From: Paracoccus sp. TOH
GTDB lineage: Bacteria; Pseudomonadota; Alphaproteobacteria; Rhodobacterales; Rhodobacteraceae
DNA length: 64,000 nucleotides
Reading direction: 5' to 3'
Assembly: GCF_030388245.1 (NCBI RefSeq)
Contig: NZ_CP098360.1
Span: forward strand, 1,510,501-1,574,500
Shown: in pieces, positions 26,588 through 34,726 of the stretch
How positions within the stretch are numbered: the stretch's first letter is position 1
Layout: every line of letters starts with the position of its first letter
Made by a program: the position numbers and the translations under genes
The notes under the pieces: generated by a model
The model's input: the letters and a program-made list of their open reading frames with translations, nothing else
Told to the model about the DNA's origin: nothing
The model's database searches: none

Positions 26588-27367
26588 ATGACCGAGCCTG
26601 TCCTGATCCTGACCATGAAATGGGGCACGATCTACGGTGCAGAAGATGTGAACCGGCTTTATCGGCAGGTTCGGCGCCACCTGGCGCGGCCGCATCGCTT
26701 CATCTGCTTCACCGACGACGCCGAGGGCATCGACCCCGGCGTCGAGGCGCTGCCGCTGCCCGAGCTGGGCCTGCCCAAGGGCCATGGTGACACGCGCTGG
26801 CGCAAGCTGGCGCTGTTCCGCCGCGACCTGGGCGGCTTTGCCGGCATGACGGCGCTGTTTCTGGACCTGGATCTGGTGGTGGTGGACGACCTGACGCCGT
26901 TCTTCGACCTGCCGGGCGATTTCTTCATCATCCGCGACGACGACCTGTTTCGCGCCAAGCCGCTGCGCAAGGTCAATCCGGCCCGCGACCGTTTCCTGCA
27001 TTCGGTCGGCAACAGCTCGGTCTTCCGCTACGAGGTGGGGGCGCATGGCTATGTCCTGGACGCCTATCTGGCCGATCCGCAGGCGGCGACCGCGCGATAC
27101 GAGATCAGCCAGCAGTTCCAGAGCGCCCAGCTCGCCGCGCAGGGCAACCTGCATTACTGGCCGAAAGGCTGGTGCGTCAGCTTCAAGAACGATTGCGTGC
27201 CGCGGCATTTCCGCAGCTTCCTGGCCGATCCGGCCTTGCCCGAGGGCGCGAAGATCGTGCTGTTCGCCGGGGCGCCGAAGATGGAGGACGTGTTCGCCGG
27301 CCGCGGCCACAAATGGTATCGCCGCATCGGCAATATCGACTGGCTGAGAAAGGCCTGGCAGGGATGA
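26588..27367 (+). CDS. Glycosyltransferase, GT8-like
   Basis: A 259-residue cytosolic protein with no membrane segment. It opens with the Rossmann-like strand PVLILTMKWGTIYGAEDVNR and carries the metal-binding DxD motif in ALFLDLDLVVVDDL (residues 93-95). Late His-containing loops (LHYWPKGWCVSFKNDC) fit the retaining GT-A fold. Sugar and acceptor are unknown. The start MTEPVLILT at 26588 is preferred over 26576. Its TGA overlaps the next gene by 4 bases, so the two glycosyltransferases are translationally coupled. Confidence 0.7.
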   Translation: MTEPVLILTMKWGTIYGAEDVNRLYRQVRRHLARPHRFICFTDDAEGIDPGVEALPLPELGLPKGHGDTRWRKLALFRRDLGGFAGMTALFLDLDLVVVDDLTPFFDLPGDFFIIRDDDLFRAKPLRKVNPARDRFLHSVGNSSVFRYEVGAHGYVLDAYLADPQAATARYEISQQFQSAQLAAQGNLHYWPKGWCVSFKNDCVPRHFRSFLADPALPEGAKIVLFAGAPKMEDVFAGRGHKWYRRIGNIDWLRKAWQG

Positions 27368-28170
27368 TCGCGGATGCCTTGCGGCGCCTGAAGCAGGCCC
27401 GGCGCATCAGGGCGGCCGAGGCCGAGATCCTGGCCCGCCGCGTCGCGCCGGCGCCGCATGGGCTGCGGGCGCCGCTGGTCGTCAGCCTGACCAGCTATCC
27501 GGCGCGTTTCGCCAGCCTGCATCTGGTGCTGCGCTCGCTGCTGACGCAGACGGTGGCGGCGGACCGGGTGATCCTGTGGCTGGACGCGGGCGACGAGGCG
27601 AAGCTGACCCCCGAGATCCGGACGCTGGGGGTCGAGACGCGGATCTGCCCGAACTGGCGCAGCTACAAGAAGATCGTGCCGGCGCTGCTGGAGGCGCCGG
27701 ATGCCTTCATCGTCACCGCCGACGACGATGTCTATTACGGCGCCGACTGGCTGGCGCAGATGGTGCGCCGGGCCGGGGCGGGCGTGGTCTGCCACCGCGC
27801 GCATCGCGTGGCGCTGCGCGACGGCCGGCCCGCCGCCTATGGCGACTGGCAGCGCAACATCGGCCGGCCCGAGGCCGGGCCGCTGGTCTTTCCGACCGGG
27901 GTGGGGGGCGTGCTCTATGCGCCGGGGGTGTTCCACCCGGACGTGACCGATGCGGCGCTGTTCCAGCGGCTGGCGCCCTCGGCCGACGATGTCTGGCTTT
28001 ACTGGATGCACCGGCTGGCGGGGTCGCGGCCGGAAAAGATCGGCGGCCGTTTCCGCATCACCGAATGGCCGGGCACCCAGGCGCAGAACCTGCGCGCCGG
28101 CAACCTGGCCGGCGACGGCAACGACCGCGCGCTGCGCGCCATGCTGGAGCATTACGGCTTTCCGGCCTGA
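27364..28170 (+). CDS. Glycosyltransferase-like protein, GT2-type
   Basis: A 268-residue protein. After a charged N-terminal helix comes LVVSLTSYPARFASLHLVLR, a GT-A opening, then AFIVTADDDVYYGADWL with the acidic metal-binding cluster at residues 120-122. FPTGVGGVLYAPGVF and SADDVWLYWMHRLAG follow, as in transferases that act on cell-surface polysaccharides. The ATG overlaps the stop of the preceding glycosyltransferase. The acceptor is unknown; a role in capsule or LPS decoration is an inference from the pair. Confidence 0.68.
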   Translation: MIADALRRLKQARRIRAAEAEILARRVAPAPHGLRAPLVVSLTSYPARFASLHLVLRSLLTQTVAADRVILWLDAGDEAKLTPEIRTLGVETRICPNWRSYKKIVPALLEAPDAFIVTADDDVYYGADWLAQMVRRAGAGVVCHRAHRVALRDGRPAAYGDWQRNIGRPEAGPLVFPTGVGGVLYAPGVFHPDVTDAALFQRLAPSADDVWLYWMHRLAGSRPEKIGGRFRITEWPGTQAQNLRAGNLAGDGNDRALRAMLEHYGFPA

Positions 28171-28181
28171 ACCGGCGTCCG

Positions 28182-28922
28182 TTACGGCGCCAGCCGCCGG
28201 GCGCTCAGCCGGCCGGGATCGCGCACGCGGATCAGGCCGCGGCGCTGCTCGATGATGCCTTCGGCGCGCAGCTCGGCCAGGGTGCGGTTGACGGTCTGGC
28301 GCGAGCAGCCGGCCAGCAGCGCCAGCTGCGACTGGCTGACCTGGACCTCGGGCCGCTCGGTCGTGGTCATGCGCAGCAGGTGCATGCAGATCCGCCCCTC
28401 GGCCGAGTAGAATTGCGCGATGGCCTGCAGCCGGTTGTCGCGCACCAGCCGGCCATGCAGGATGCCGGCGAAATTGCGCAGCAGCACCGCCAACGGCACA
28501 TGCCGCATCAGCAGCGGCGCGGTGAAGCACAGCAGCCTGGTGTTCGGCAGGGTGCGGCAGGAGGCGGCGCAGGTCTTGCCGGACAGCAGTTCGATCTCGC
28601 CCATCACCTCGCCGGGGCCGGCGACATGGGCGATGACGGTGTTGCCGTCCACGTCGACGAAGCTGACCTCGATCTGGCCCTCGATGATCAGATAGGCGAC
28701 GTCGGTTTCCTCGTCCTGGCTGAGGATCTCGGTGGGGGTGGGAAAGACCCGCGGCGTGCATTCGGCATAGAAGGCCAGCCGCGCCTCGACGCCCAGCCCC
28801 TCGATCAGGTCGGGCGACAGGCTTTCCCAGCGCCCCGGCTGCTGGAACCATGGCGGCAGGCCCGGCGCTTTTCGAACGGGGCCCGGCTGCGGGCTCCGGC
28901 GGATCGGGCTGTCATTGGTCAA
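28182..28922 (-). CDS. Crp/Fnr family transcriptional regulator
   Basis: A 246-residue regulator. The cyclic-nucleotide-binding-like sensor domain is at about residues 35-150 (AYLIIEGQIEVSFVDVDGNT, GPGEVMGEIELLSG) and a C-terminal winged HTH follows (VSQSQLALLAGCSRQTVNRT). A few Cys are present (ECTPR, KTCAASC), but not the N-terminal cluster of Fnr, so an Fe-S sensor is not supported. No ATG is available near the domain start; a TTG at 28922 with GGGGCGG upstream is the best choice. A 30-bp dyad lies 17 bases further upstream. Confidence 0.82.
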   Translation of the reverse strand: MTNDSPIRRSPQPGPVRKAPGLPPWFQQPGRWESLSPDLIEGLGVEARLAFYAECTPRVFPTPTEILSQDEETDVAYLIIEGQIEVSFVDVDGNTVIAHVAGPGEVMGEIELLSGKTCAASCRTLPNTRLLCFTAPLLMRHVPLAVLLRNFAGILHGRLVRDNRLQAIAQFYSAEGRICMHLLRMTTTERPEVQVSQSQLALLAGCSRQTVNRTLAELRAEGIIEQRRGLIRVRDPGRLSARRLAP

Positions 28923-28939
28923 GAGGCCGCCCCAGTTTG

Positions 28940-28969
28940 AATCATGCGCGTCAGGTGACGCGCATGATT
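28940..28969. promoter_or_regulatory. 30-bp near-perfect palindrome upstream of the Crp/Fnr gene
   Basis: AATCATGCGCGTCA (28940-28953) and TGACGCGCATGATT (28956-28969) are exact reverse complements around a central GG. A 2-base centre cannot form a stable RNA hairpin loop without opening the stem, so a DNA dyad bound by a dimeric regulator is more likely. The Crp/Fnr protein itself is the first candidate (autoregulation). Confidence 0.6.
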
Positions 28970-29190
28970 TTACACGAACGGGGCAGGATCGGAACAGCAA
29001 AGAACCTGCCGCCGGGGCACCGGAAGCATTGCGCTGGGGGATCCGGCACTTGCAAAACCGGGCCGAGGAAACATGGATCCCCTAGCGTCACCACCATTTA
29101 GCGGATTCTTGCCGGTGTTTGTGTAAGATAGCCGACAGTTCGGAACGATTTCTTGCCGCTGGGCTGCGACAGACCGCCGCAGCAGCGCCC
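28970..29190. other. Intergenic region between the Crp/Fnr gene and the hsp20 operon
   Basis: No gene is recognised in these 221 bases. They lie upstream of the Crp/Fnr gene and downstream of the hsp20-DUF1150 operon (both minus strand), so they should hold the Crp/Fnr promoter. Confidence 0.5.
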
Positions 29191-29213
29191 GCCGCCCCGC
29201 CGGACGGGGCGGC
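29191..29213 (-). terminator. Terminator hairpin after the hsp20-DUF1150 operon
   Basis: GCCGCCCCG (29191-29199) pairs exactly with CGGGGCGGC (29205-29213) over a 5-base loop, 8 bases past the DUF1150 stop. There is no marked U-tract. Confidence 0.55.
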
Positions 29214-29221
29214 GCCGGCGG

Positions 29222-29449
29222 TCAGTGCACGCTGACCGGGCTGAGTTCGTTCTGGCGGGCCAGCATGAAGGCCAGGCTGCGGTCCTTGACCAGCGCCAGC
29301 CGCTCGCCATCGGGGCCGTGCACGGCATAGAGCGCCTCGGCATCCGGCACCTGGCGGCGCACCTCGTCGGGCAGCGTGTCCATGGCGACGCGGCGGATAT
29401 AGACGGTGTTGCCCGTGATTTCCGGGCCGAAATCGAATTTCTCGTTCAT
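29222..29449 (-). CDS. DUF1150 family protein
   Basis: A 75-residue cytosolic protein matching the small alphaproteobacterial family DUF1150 (VYIRRVAMDTLPDEVRRQVP, LYAVHGPDGERLALVKDRSL), almost always found next to an Hsp20 gene. The function is unknown; the fixed linkage suggests a partner or regulator of the small heat-shock protein. The ATG is 13 bases after the hsp20 stop, with AAAGGGGATC as ribosome site. Confidence 0.85.
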   Translation of the reverse strand: MNEKFDFGPEITGNTVYIRRVAMDTLPDEVRRQVPDAEALYAVHGPDGERLALVKDRSLAFMLARQNELSPVSVH

Positions 29450-29462
29450 CTGCGATCCCCTT

Positions 29463-29873
29463 TCACTTGCGGCTGATCGGTATGGTCTGCACGATGCTGT
29501 CGGGCACGGCCCGGCGCAGGTCGATGTTCAGCAGCCCGTTCTCCAGCCCGGCCGAGACCACCTCGACCCCGTCCGCCAGCACGAAGCTGCGCTGGAAGGC
29601 ACGGGCGGCAATGCCGCGGTGCAGGAACACCCGCTCGTCCTCCGCCTCGGCCTGACGGCCGCGAATCACCAATTGGCGATCCTCCAGCGTGATGCTGAGA
29701 TCGTCCTCCGAGAAGCCGGCCACGGCCAGCGTGATGCGGAAGCCGTTCTGCCCCTGGTGTTCGATATTGTAGGGCGGATAGCCCTCGGCGCCCTTGGCGG
29801 CGCGTTCGGCCAGCCGCTCCAACTGGTCGAACCCCAGCAGGAACGGATGAGCGGCCAGACTGATCTTGGTCAT
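29463..29873 (-). CDS. Hsp20 family small heat-shock protein
   Basis: ATP-independent holdase chaperone that keeps unfolding proteins soluble. It has 136 residues: an N-terminal arm (HPFLLGFDQLERLAERAA), the alpha-crystallin domain (about residues 33-125, YNIEHQGQNGFRITLAVAGF), and a C-terminal tail with the IxI motif in TIPISRK. GVEVVSAGLENGLLNIDL is the usual last beta-strand pair. The ATG follows CTTGGGGGA. It is first in an operon with DUF1150. RpoH control is likely from family knowledge; I cannot assign the promoter with confidence. Confidence 0.92.
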   Translation of the reverse strand: MTKISLAAHPFLLGFDQLERLAERAAKGAEGYPPYNIEHQGQNGFRITLAVAGFSEDDLSITLEDRQLVIRGRQAEAEDERVFLHRGIAARAFQRSFVLADGVEVVSAGLENGLLNIDLRRAVPDSIVQTIPISRK

Positions 29874-30056
29874 TCCCCCAAGCCCTTTACATCTAAAGCG
29901 ACTGTCGGCCGGACCCCGGAATGGCGATCCGGCAAGACCAATATGTGAACGCGGGCGGCGCAGCGCAAGATGCCGATCCGTTAACCGAGATTGGCAAAGC
30001 CATTAACAGCGTTGTATCGGTGGGATATAAGAGGTCAGTCCAGCCCGAGGCCCGAC

Positions 30057-30275
30057 ATGAACGCCCATCACGAGATGTCCCATGAAGAGATCGCCCGCGC
30101 CAAGCTCGAGGTGCTGCGGCGCGAGCATCGGGATCTGGACGAGGCGATCGCGGCGCTGTCCGAGCAGAGCCTGACCCATTCGCTGACCCTGCAGCGGCTG
30201 AAAAAGCAGAAGCTGGCGCTGAAGGACCGCATCACCCGGCTCGAGGACGAGCTGACCCCCGACATCATCGCCTGA
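30057..30275 (+). CDS. YdcH/DUF465 family small protein
   Basis: A 72-residue, highly charged helical protein. The pattern [20 protein letters not shown] through [19 protein letters not shown] is typical of DUF465 (YdcH), a coiled-coil family of unknown function. The start at 30057 ([11 protein letters not shown]) is chosen over an open frame to 29991 that covers the intergenic region. It is divergent from hsp20 and ends 52 bases before purE. Confidence 0.82.
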   Translation: MNAHHEMSHEEIARAKLEVLRREHRDLDEAIAALSEQSLTHSLTLQRLKKQKLALKDRITRLEDELTPDIIA

Positions 30276-30327
30276 TTGCATGATCCCGCCCGGCGCTGTA
30301 GGGCGGGGCGCAAAAGGGGGTCGAGCC

Positions 30328-30837
30328 ATGGAAGAAGCCGCCGAAACACCCGCCGGCACGCCCGTCGGCATCATCATGGGCAGCCAGTCCGACTGGCCGA
30401 CCATGCGCGAGGCCGCCGCCATCCTGGACGCGCTGGGCATCGCCTACGAGGCGCGGATCGTGTCCGCCCATCGCACGCCGGACCGGCTGTGGGACTATGG
30501 CAAGACGGCGGTGGCGCGCGGGCTGAAGGTGATCATCGCCGGGGCCGGCGGCGCTGCGCATCTGCCGGGCATGATGGCCAGCAAGACCCGGGTGCCGGTG
30601 ATCGGCGTGCCGGTGCAGACCAAGGCGCTGTCGGGCGTCGATTCGCTTTACTCGATCCTGCAGATGCCCAAGGGCTATCCGGTCGCCACCATGGCCATCG
30701 GCGCGGCCGGCGCCGCCAATGCCGGGCTGATGGCGGCGGGGATCCTGGCGATTTCCGACCCCGGGCTGGCGGCGCGGCTGGAGGCCTGGCGCCAGGCGCT
30801 GAGCGATTCGATCCCCGAGGAGCCGAAGGATGAGTGA
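30328..30837 (+). CDS. purE: N5-carboxyaminoimidazole ribonucleotide mutase
   Basis: Converts N5-CAIR to CAIR in purine synthesis. It has 169 residues. The substrate-binding signature [12 protein letters not shown] at the N-terminus, [12 protein letters not shown] with the catalytic His, and [20 protein letters not shown] are all diagnostic; [17 protein letters not shown] closes the fold. The start [12 protein letters not shown] at 30328 follows GGGGTCGAG; the frame is open to 30280. It overlaps purK by 8 bases, as expected since PurK makes its substrate. Confidence 0.95.
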   Translation: MEEAAETPAGTPVGIIMGSQSDWPTMREAAAILDALGIAYEARIVSAHRTPDRLWDYGKTAVARGLKVIIAGAGGAAHLPGMMASKTRVPVIGVPVQTKALSGVDSLYSILQMPKGYPVATMAIGAAGAANAGLMAAGILAISDPGLAARLEAWRQALSDSIPEEPKDE

Positions 30838-31873
30838 ACTTGCCCCCGGATCGGTGATCGGCATCCTGGGCGGCGGCCAGCTGGGCCGCATGCTCTCGGT
30901 CGCGGCCAGCCGGCTGGGCTATCGCTGCCATGTCTACGAGCCGGGCGCCGCGCCGGCGGGCGACGTGGCGCATCGGCTGACCACCGCGCCCTATGAGGAC
31001 CAGGCGGCGCTGCGCGCCTTCGCCGAATCGGTCGATGTCATCACCTATGAATTCGAGAACGTGCCGACGGCGGCGCTGGACCTGCTGGAATCGCTGCGCC
31101 CGATCCGGCCGAACCGCCGGGCGCTGGCGGTGTCGCAGGACCGGCTGAGCGAAAAGGACTTCCTGGCCGGCATCGGGCTCTGCACCGCGCCCTATCGCAA
31201 TGTCGAGACCGAATCCGACCTGCCCGAGGCGCTGGCGGCGCTGGGCGTGCCCGCCATCCTCAAGACACGGCGGCTGGGCTACGACGGCAAGGGGCAGATC
31301 CGCCTGTCCGATGCCGGGCAGCGCGACTGGACCGGCGCCCCCTCGGTTTTGGAGGGGTTCGTCGAGTTCTCGGCCGAGATCAGCGTCATCGTCGCGCGCG
31401 GCGCCGACGGGCAGGTCGCGGCCTATGATCCAGGCCTGAACCTGCATCGCGAGGGCATCCTGCGCACCACCACCGTGCCCTGCGGCCTGCCGGCCGGCCT
31501 GCTGACCGATGCGGTGCTGATCGCGGCGCGCATCGTCAATGCGCTGGACTATGTCGGCGTCATGGGGGTCGAGCTGTTCGTCACCGCGGACGGGCTGGTG
31601 GTGAACGAGATCGCGCCGCGGGTGCACAATTCCGGGCACTGGACGCAGGCCGGCTGCGCCGTCGACCAGTTCGAGCAGCATATCCGCGCCGTGGCCGGCC
31701 TGCCCTTGGGCGACGGCCAGCGCTATGCCGATGTCGAGATGGAGAACCTGATCGGCGACGACATGCTGCGCCTGCCCGAACTGCTGACGCAGCCGCGCTG
31801 CCAGGTCCATCTTTACGGCAAGGGCGATGCGCGCCCCGGCCGCAAGATGGGCCATGTCAACCGGCTGCGGTAA
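30830..31873 (+). CDS. purK: 5-(carboxyamino)imidazole ribonucleotide synthase
   Basis: ATP-grasp enzyme that carboxylates AIR to N5-CAIR with ATP and bicarbonate. It has 347 residues. The preATP-grasp start reads [20 protein letters not shown]. The ATP-grasp core has [29 protein letters not shown] and [15 protein letters not shown], whose Glu and Asn coordinate Mg. It starts within purE and its 3' end overlaps the convergent cobC by 17 bases. Confidence 0.95.
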   Translation: MSELAPGSVIGILGGGQLGRMLSVAASRLGYRCHVYEPGAAPAGDVAHRLTTAPYEDQAALRAFAESVDVITYEFENVPTAALDLLESLRPIRPNRRALAVSQDRLSEKDFLAGIGLCTAPYRNVETESDLPEALAALGVPAILKTRRLGYDGKGQIRLSDAGQRDWTGAPSVLEGFVEFSAEISVIVARGADGQVAAYDPGLNLHREGILRTTTVPCGLPAGLLTDAVLIAARIVNALDYVGVMGVELFVTADGLVVNEIAPRVHNSGHWTQAGCAVDQFEQHIRAVAGLPLGDGQRYADVEMENLIGDDMLRLPELLTQPRCQVHLYGKGDARPGRKMGHVNRLR

Positions 31874-32819
31874 AGGCCCCCGCCACCCGGTCGAATTCCT
31901 CCCGGTTGCCGGGAATGCCGAGGCGGATCCAGCGCGGGTGCCAGGGAAAGACCCGGCTCCAGATCCCGGCGCGGGCCAGCAGTGCATGCGCGACCGGCGC
32001 GTCGGGGGCGTCGTAGAGCCGGAACAGATGCGTGCCCCCGACCAGCGGCCAATGCGGGGCGACGATCTGGTCGAGATGCAGCGCCGCCTCGGACAGCCAG
32101 ACCACGGTGTCGTCGATCCATGCCGCATCGGCCAGCGCCTGCGCGCCGATCTCCAGTGCCGGGCCGCTGACCGCCCAGGGGCCGGCGCGCTCGGCGAGGC
32201 GCGCCAGCAGATCGGGCGCGGCGATGGCGAAGCCCAGCCGCAGCCCGGCCAGGCCCCAGAACTTGCCGAAGCTGCGCAGCACCATCGCATTGTCCGGCCG
32301 CGCGCCTGCCACCGACAGGTCGGGGCGCGGATCGGCGAAACTCTCGTCCACCACCAGATGACCGACCGTGGCGGCGATGGCGGCGATCCGCGCGGGTGTG
32401 AATTCGCGCCCGTCGGGATTGTTCGGGTTCACGATCACCGCCAGATCGGCGCCGGCCAGGGCGTCCGGATCGGAGGGTTCGGCCACCTGCCAGCCGGCGG
32501 CGCGCAGGCTGGCGGCATGTTCGTTATAGGTCGGCGACAGCACCGCCGCCCGCCGGCCCGGCAGCACATGCGGCAGCAGCTGGATCGCCGCCGAGGCGCC
32601 GGCCAGTGGCAGCACCTGATCCTGCGGGCAGCCGAATCGGGCCGCGGCCGCCGCGCAAAGCCGCGCGGCATCGGCGCGGGTCGGCAGCGCGGTCAGGGCA
32701 TGGGGTGAAAACACCGCCGCAGGCCAGGGCCGGCGGTTGATTCCCGTGGACAGGTCGATCCAGTCCGCCCGTCCGAAGCGGCTGGCCGCCTTGTCGATAT
32801 CGCCGCCGTGGTCGCGCAT
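31857..32819 (-). CDS. cobC: Threonine-phosphate decarboxylase (cobalamin biosynthesis, CobC/CobD)
   Basis: PLP-dependent enzyme that decarboxylates L-threonine-O-3-phosphate to (R)-1-aminopropan-2-ol phosphate, the linker of cobalamin. It has 320 residues of aminotransferase class I/II. FGRADWIDLSTGINRRPWP at the N-terminus is typical of CobC; AVIVNPNNPDGR and VVDESFAD lie in the cofactor pocket, and the PLP Lys is in RSFGKFWGLAGLRLGF. No cobalamin riboswitch is seen in the 238 bases upstream. The only other cobalamin genes here are cobS and cobT, 9 kb away. Confidence 0.88.
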   Translation of the reverse strand: MRDHGGDIDKAASRFGRADWIDLSTGINRRPWPAAVFSPHALTALPTRADAARLCAAAAARFGCPQDQVLPLAGASAAIQLLPHVLPGRRAAVLSPTYNEHAASLRAAGWQVAEPSDPDALAGADLAVIVNPNNPDGREFTPARIAAIAATVGHLVVDESFADPRPDLSVAGARPDNAMVLRSFGKFWGLAGLRLGFAIAAPDLLARLAERAGPWAVSGPALEIGAQALADAAWIDDTVVWLSEAALHLDQIVAPHWPLVGGTHLFRLYDAPDAPVAHALLARAGIWSRVFPWHPRWIRLGIPGNREEFDRVAGAFTAAG

Positions 32820-33057
32820 GGCTAGCTCCTCCCTCGCGCGTCCTTGAACCTGCGCAAACGCCCGTGGTCAAGCGGCAGAGGCTGGCTGTCGCGAACCGGT
32901 AACGGAATTTTCGCTTTACACCCTCGTGGAACCGTCCCACGATATGTTGTAGGCACATTTCGGAAACTACGCCGAGTGTTGTCTGGGCCACCAAGAGTTG
33001 GGGCCAAGGGTTGGGGTTCGACCTTGCTCCGCTCTCAGACAGGCAGGGGGACAGGAT

Positions 33058-33558
33058 ATGGCACAGCTGGACTTCATCCATAGCGATGACATCCATCCCA
33101 TCGACATCGTGGAAACCGTCGCGGCGCATCACGAATGGGACTTCGACCGTCTGGCCGAGGACCAGATCGCCATGGCGGTCGAGGGGCAATGGCGCAGCTA
33201 TTCGATCACGCTGGCCTGGTCGCCGCGCGAGGAGGTGCTGCGGCTGATCTGCACCTTCGACATGGATCCTCCGGCCGAGAAGCTGCCGGCGCTTTACGAG
33301 GTGCTGAACCTGGCCAATGATCAGGTCTGGGACGGCGGCTTCACCTTCTGGTCGCCGCAGAAGCTGATGGTCTGGCGCTATGGGCTGGTGCTGTCGGGCG
33401 ACGCCATCGCCAGTCCGGAACAGATCGACCAGATGATCGGCAACGCCATCCTGGCCTGCGAGCGCTTCTATCCCTGCTTCCAGCTGGCCTGCTGGGGCGA
33501 CGCGACGCCCGATGCCGCCATGGACATCGCCCTGTCCGAGGCCTACGGTCGCGCCTAA
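33058..33558 (+). CDS. YbjN domain-containing protein
   Basis: A 166-residue cytosolic protein of the YbjN fold (type III secretion chaperone-like). MAQLDFIHSDDIHPIDIVET at the start, EVLNLANDQVWDGGFTFWSP in the middle and ILACERFYPCFQLACWG at the end match the alphaproteobacterial branch. The molecular role is unknown; enteric YbjN affects stress and motility phenotypes. The start at 33058 has GGGGGACAGGAT upstream. It precedes proC by 26 bases. Confidence 0.8.
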   Translation: MAQLDFIHSDDIHPIDIVETVAAHHEWDFDRLAEDQIAMAVEGQWRSYSITLAWSPREEVLRLICTFDMDPPAEKLPALYEVLNLANDQVWDGGFTFWSPQKLMVWRYGLVLSGDAIASPEQIDQMIGNAILACERFYPCFQLACWGDATPDAAMDIALSEAYGRA

Positions 33559-33584
33559 TTTTCGCCGCAGGGCAGGGACGGGGC

Positions 33585-34388
33585 ATGGATTTTTCGGATG
33601 TGAACGCGCGCGGGCTGGTGCTGGTAGGCTGCGGCCGCATGGGCGGGGCATTGCTGGACGGCTGGCTGAGGAACGGGCTGGCGGCGGGCGCGGCGCATGT
33701 TCTTGACCCGCATCCCCGGGCGGAACTGGCGGATCTGGGTGTTTCGGTCAACGCAGAATTGCCGGACGACCCGGCGGTGCTGGTGATCGCCGTCAAGCCG
33801 CAGATGATGGCGGATGTGCTGCCGCGGCTGTCGGTCGGGGCGCGGACGCTGGTGGTCTCGGTCGCGGCGGGGGTGACGCTGGGCGCCTATCAGGCGGCCT
33901 TTCCGGCCGCGCCCATCGTCCGCGCCATGCCCAACACCCCGGCGGCCATCGGCCAGGGCATCACCGCCATCATCGGCAATGCCAGGGCCGGCGAGGCCGA
34001 GATGGCGCTGGCCGAGACGCTGATGTCCGCCGTCGGCCGCGTCGTGCGGCTGGAAAGCGAGGGCCAGATGGATGCGGTGACGGCGCTGTCCGGCTCGGGG
34101 CCCGCCTATGTGTTTCACCTGATCGAGGCCATGGCCGCGGCGGGCGCGGCCGAGGGGCTTTCGCCGGCGCTGGCGCTGGAGCTGGCGCGGGCGACCGTGG
34201 CCGGAGCGGGCGCGCTGGCCGTGCATGAGGATGCGGACCCGGCGAAGCTGCGCGAGGCCGTGACCTCGCCCGGCGGGACCACGGCGGCGGGGCTTCACGA
34301 GCTGATGGACCCCGAGACCGGCCTGCCGCCGCTGATGCGCCGCACCATAGCGGCCGCCGCGGCGCGGGGGCGGGAGCTGGGGCAATGA
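33585..34388 (+). CDS. proC: Pyrroline-5-carboxylate reductase
   Basis: NAD(P)H-dependent last step of proline synthesis. It has 267 residues. The nucleotide-binding motif is LVLVGCGRMGGALLDGWL, with AVKPQMMADVL and VRAMPNTPAAIGQGIT following. The C-terminal dimer and substrate region holds ALSGSGPAYVFHLIEAM and REAVTSPGGTTAAGL. The TGA overlaps the tRNA-binding-protein ATG (ATGA). Confidence 0.95.
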   Translation: MDFSDVNARGLVLVGCGRMGGALLDGWLRNGLAAGAAHVLDPHPRAELADLGVSVNAELPDDPAVLVIAVKPQMMADVLPRLSVGARTLVVSVAAGVTLGAYQAAFPAAPIVRAMPNTPAAIGQGITAIIGNARAGEAEMALAETLMSAVGRVVRLESEGQMDAVTALSGSGPAYVFHLIEAMAAAGAAEGLSPALALELARATVAGAGALAVHEDADPAKLREAVTSPGGTTAAGLHELMDPETGLPPLMRRTIAAAAARGRELGQ

Positions 34389-34726
34389 CCGAGCCGATCG
34401 CCTGGGCGGATTTCGAGAAGCTCGAGATCCGCGTCGGCCGCATCACCCGCGCCGAGCCTTTCCCCGAGGCGCGGCGGCCGGCCTTGAAGCTGTGGCTGGA
34501 TTTCGGGCCCGAGCTCGGCGAGCGCAAAAGCTCGGCCCAGATCACCCGGCATTACGCGCCGGACGGGCTGGTGGGCCGGCAGGTGCTGGCGGTGGTGAAT
34601 TTTCCGCCGCGCCAGATCGGCCCCTTCATGTCCGAGGTGCTGGTGCTGGGCCTGCCGGACGAGGATGGCGAGGTGGTGCTGATCGGCCCGGACCAATCGG
34701 TGCCTCTGGGCGGAAGGATGTATTGA
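34385..34726 (+). CDS. CsaA-like tRNA-binding domain protein
   Basis: A 113-residue single-domain protein of the tRNA-binding OB fold found at the C-terminus of bacterial methionyl-tRNA synthetases. FEKLEIRVGRITRAEPFPEA, SSAQITRHYAPDGLVGRQVL and NFPPRQIGPFMSEVLVLGLP match CsaA, which forms dimers, binds tRNA and has been reported as a secretion chaperone in Bacillus. It is coupled to proC and to the dehydrogenase gene by stop/start overlaps. Confidence 0.85.
   Translation: MTEPIAWADFEKLEIRVGRITRAEPFPEARRPALKLWLDFGPELGERKSSAQITRHYAPDGLVGRQVLAVVNFPPRQIGPFMSEVLVLGLPDEDGEVVLIGPDQSVPLGGRMY

Noticed and set aside
29874..30056. Possible RpoH-type promoter for hsp20.
   Set aside because: CTTG and an AT-rich -10-like stretch exist on the minus strand, but the spacing does not fit the consensus well enough to annotate.
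32820..33057. Region upstream of cobC checked for a cobalamin riboswitch.
   Set aside because: No B12-box-like sequence or characteristic long structured leader was seen.
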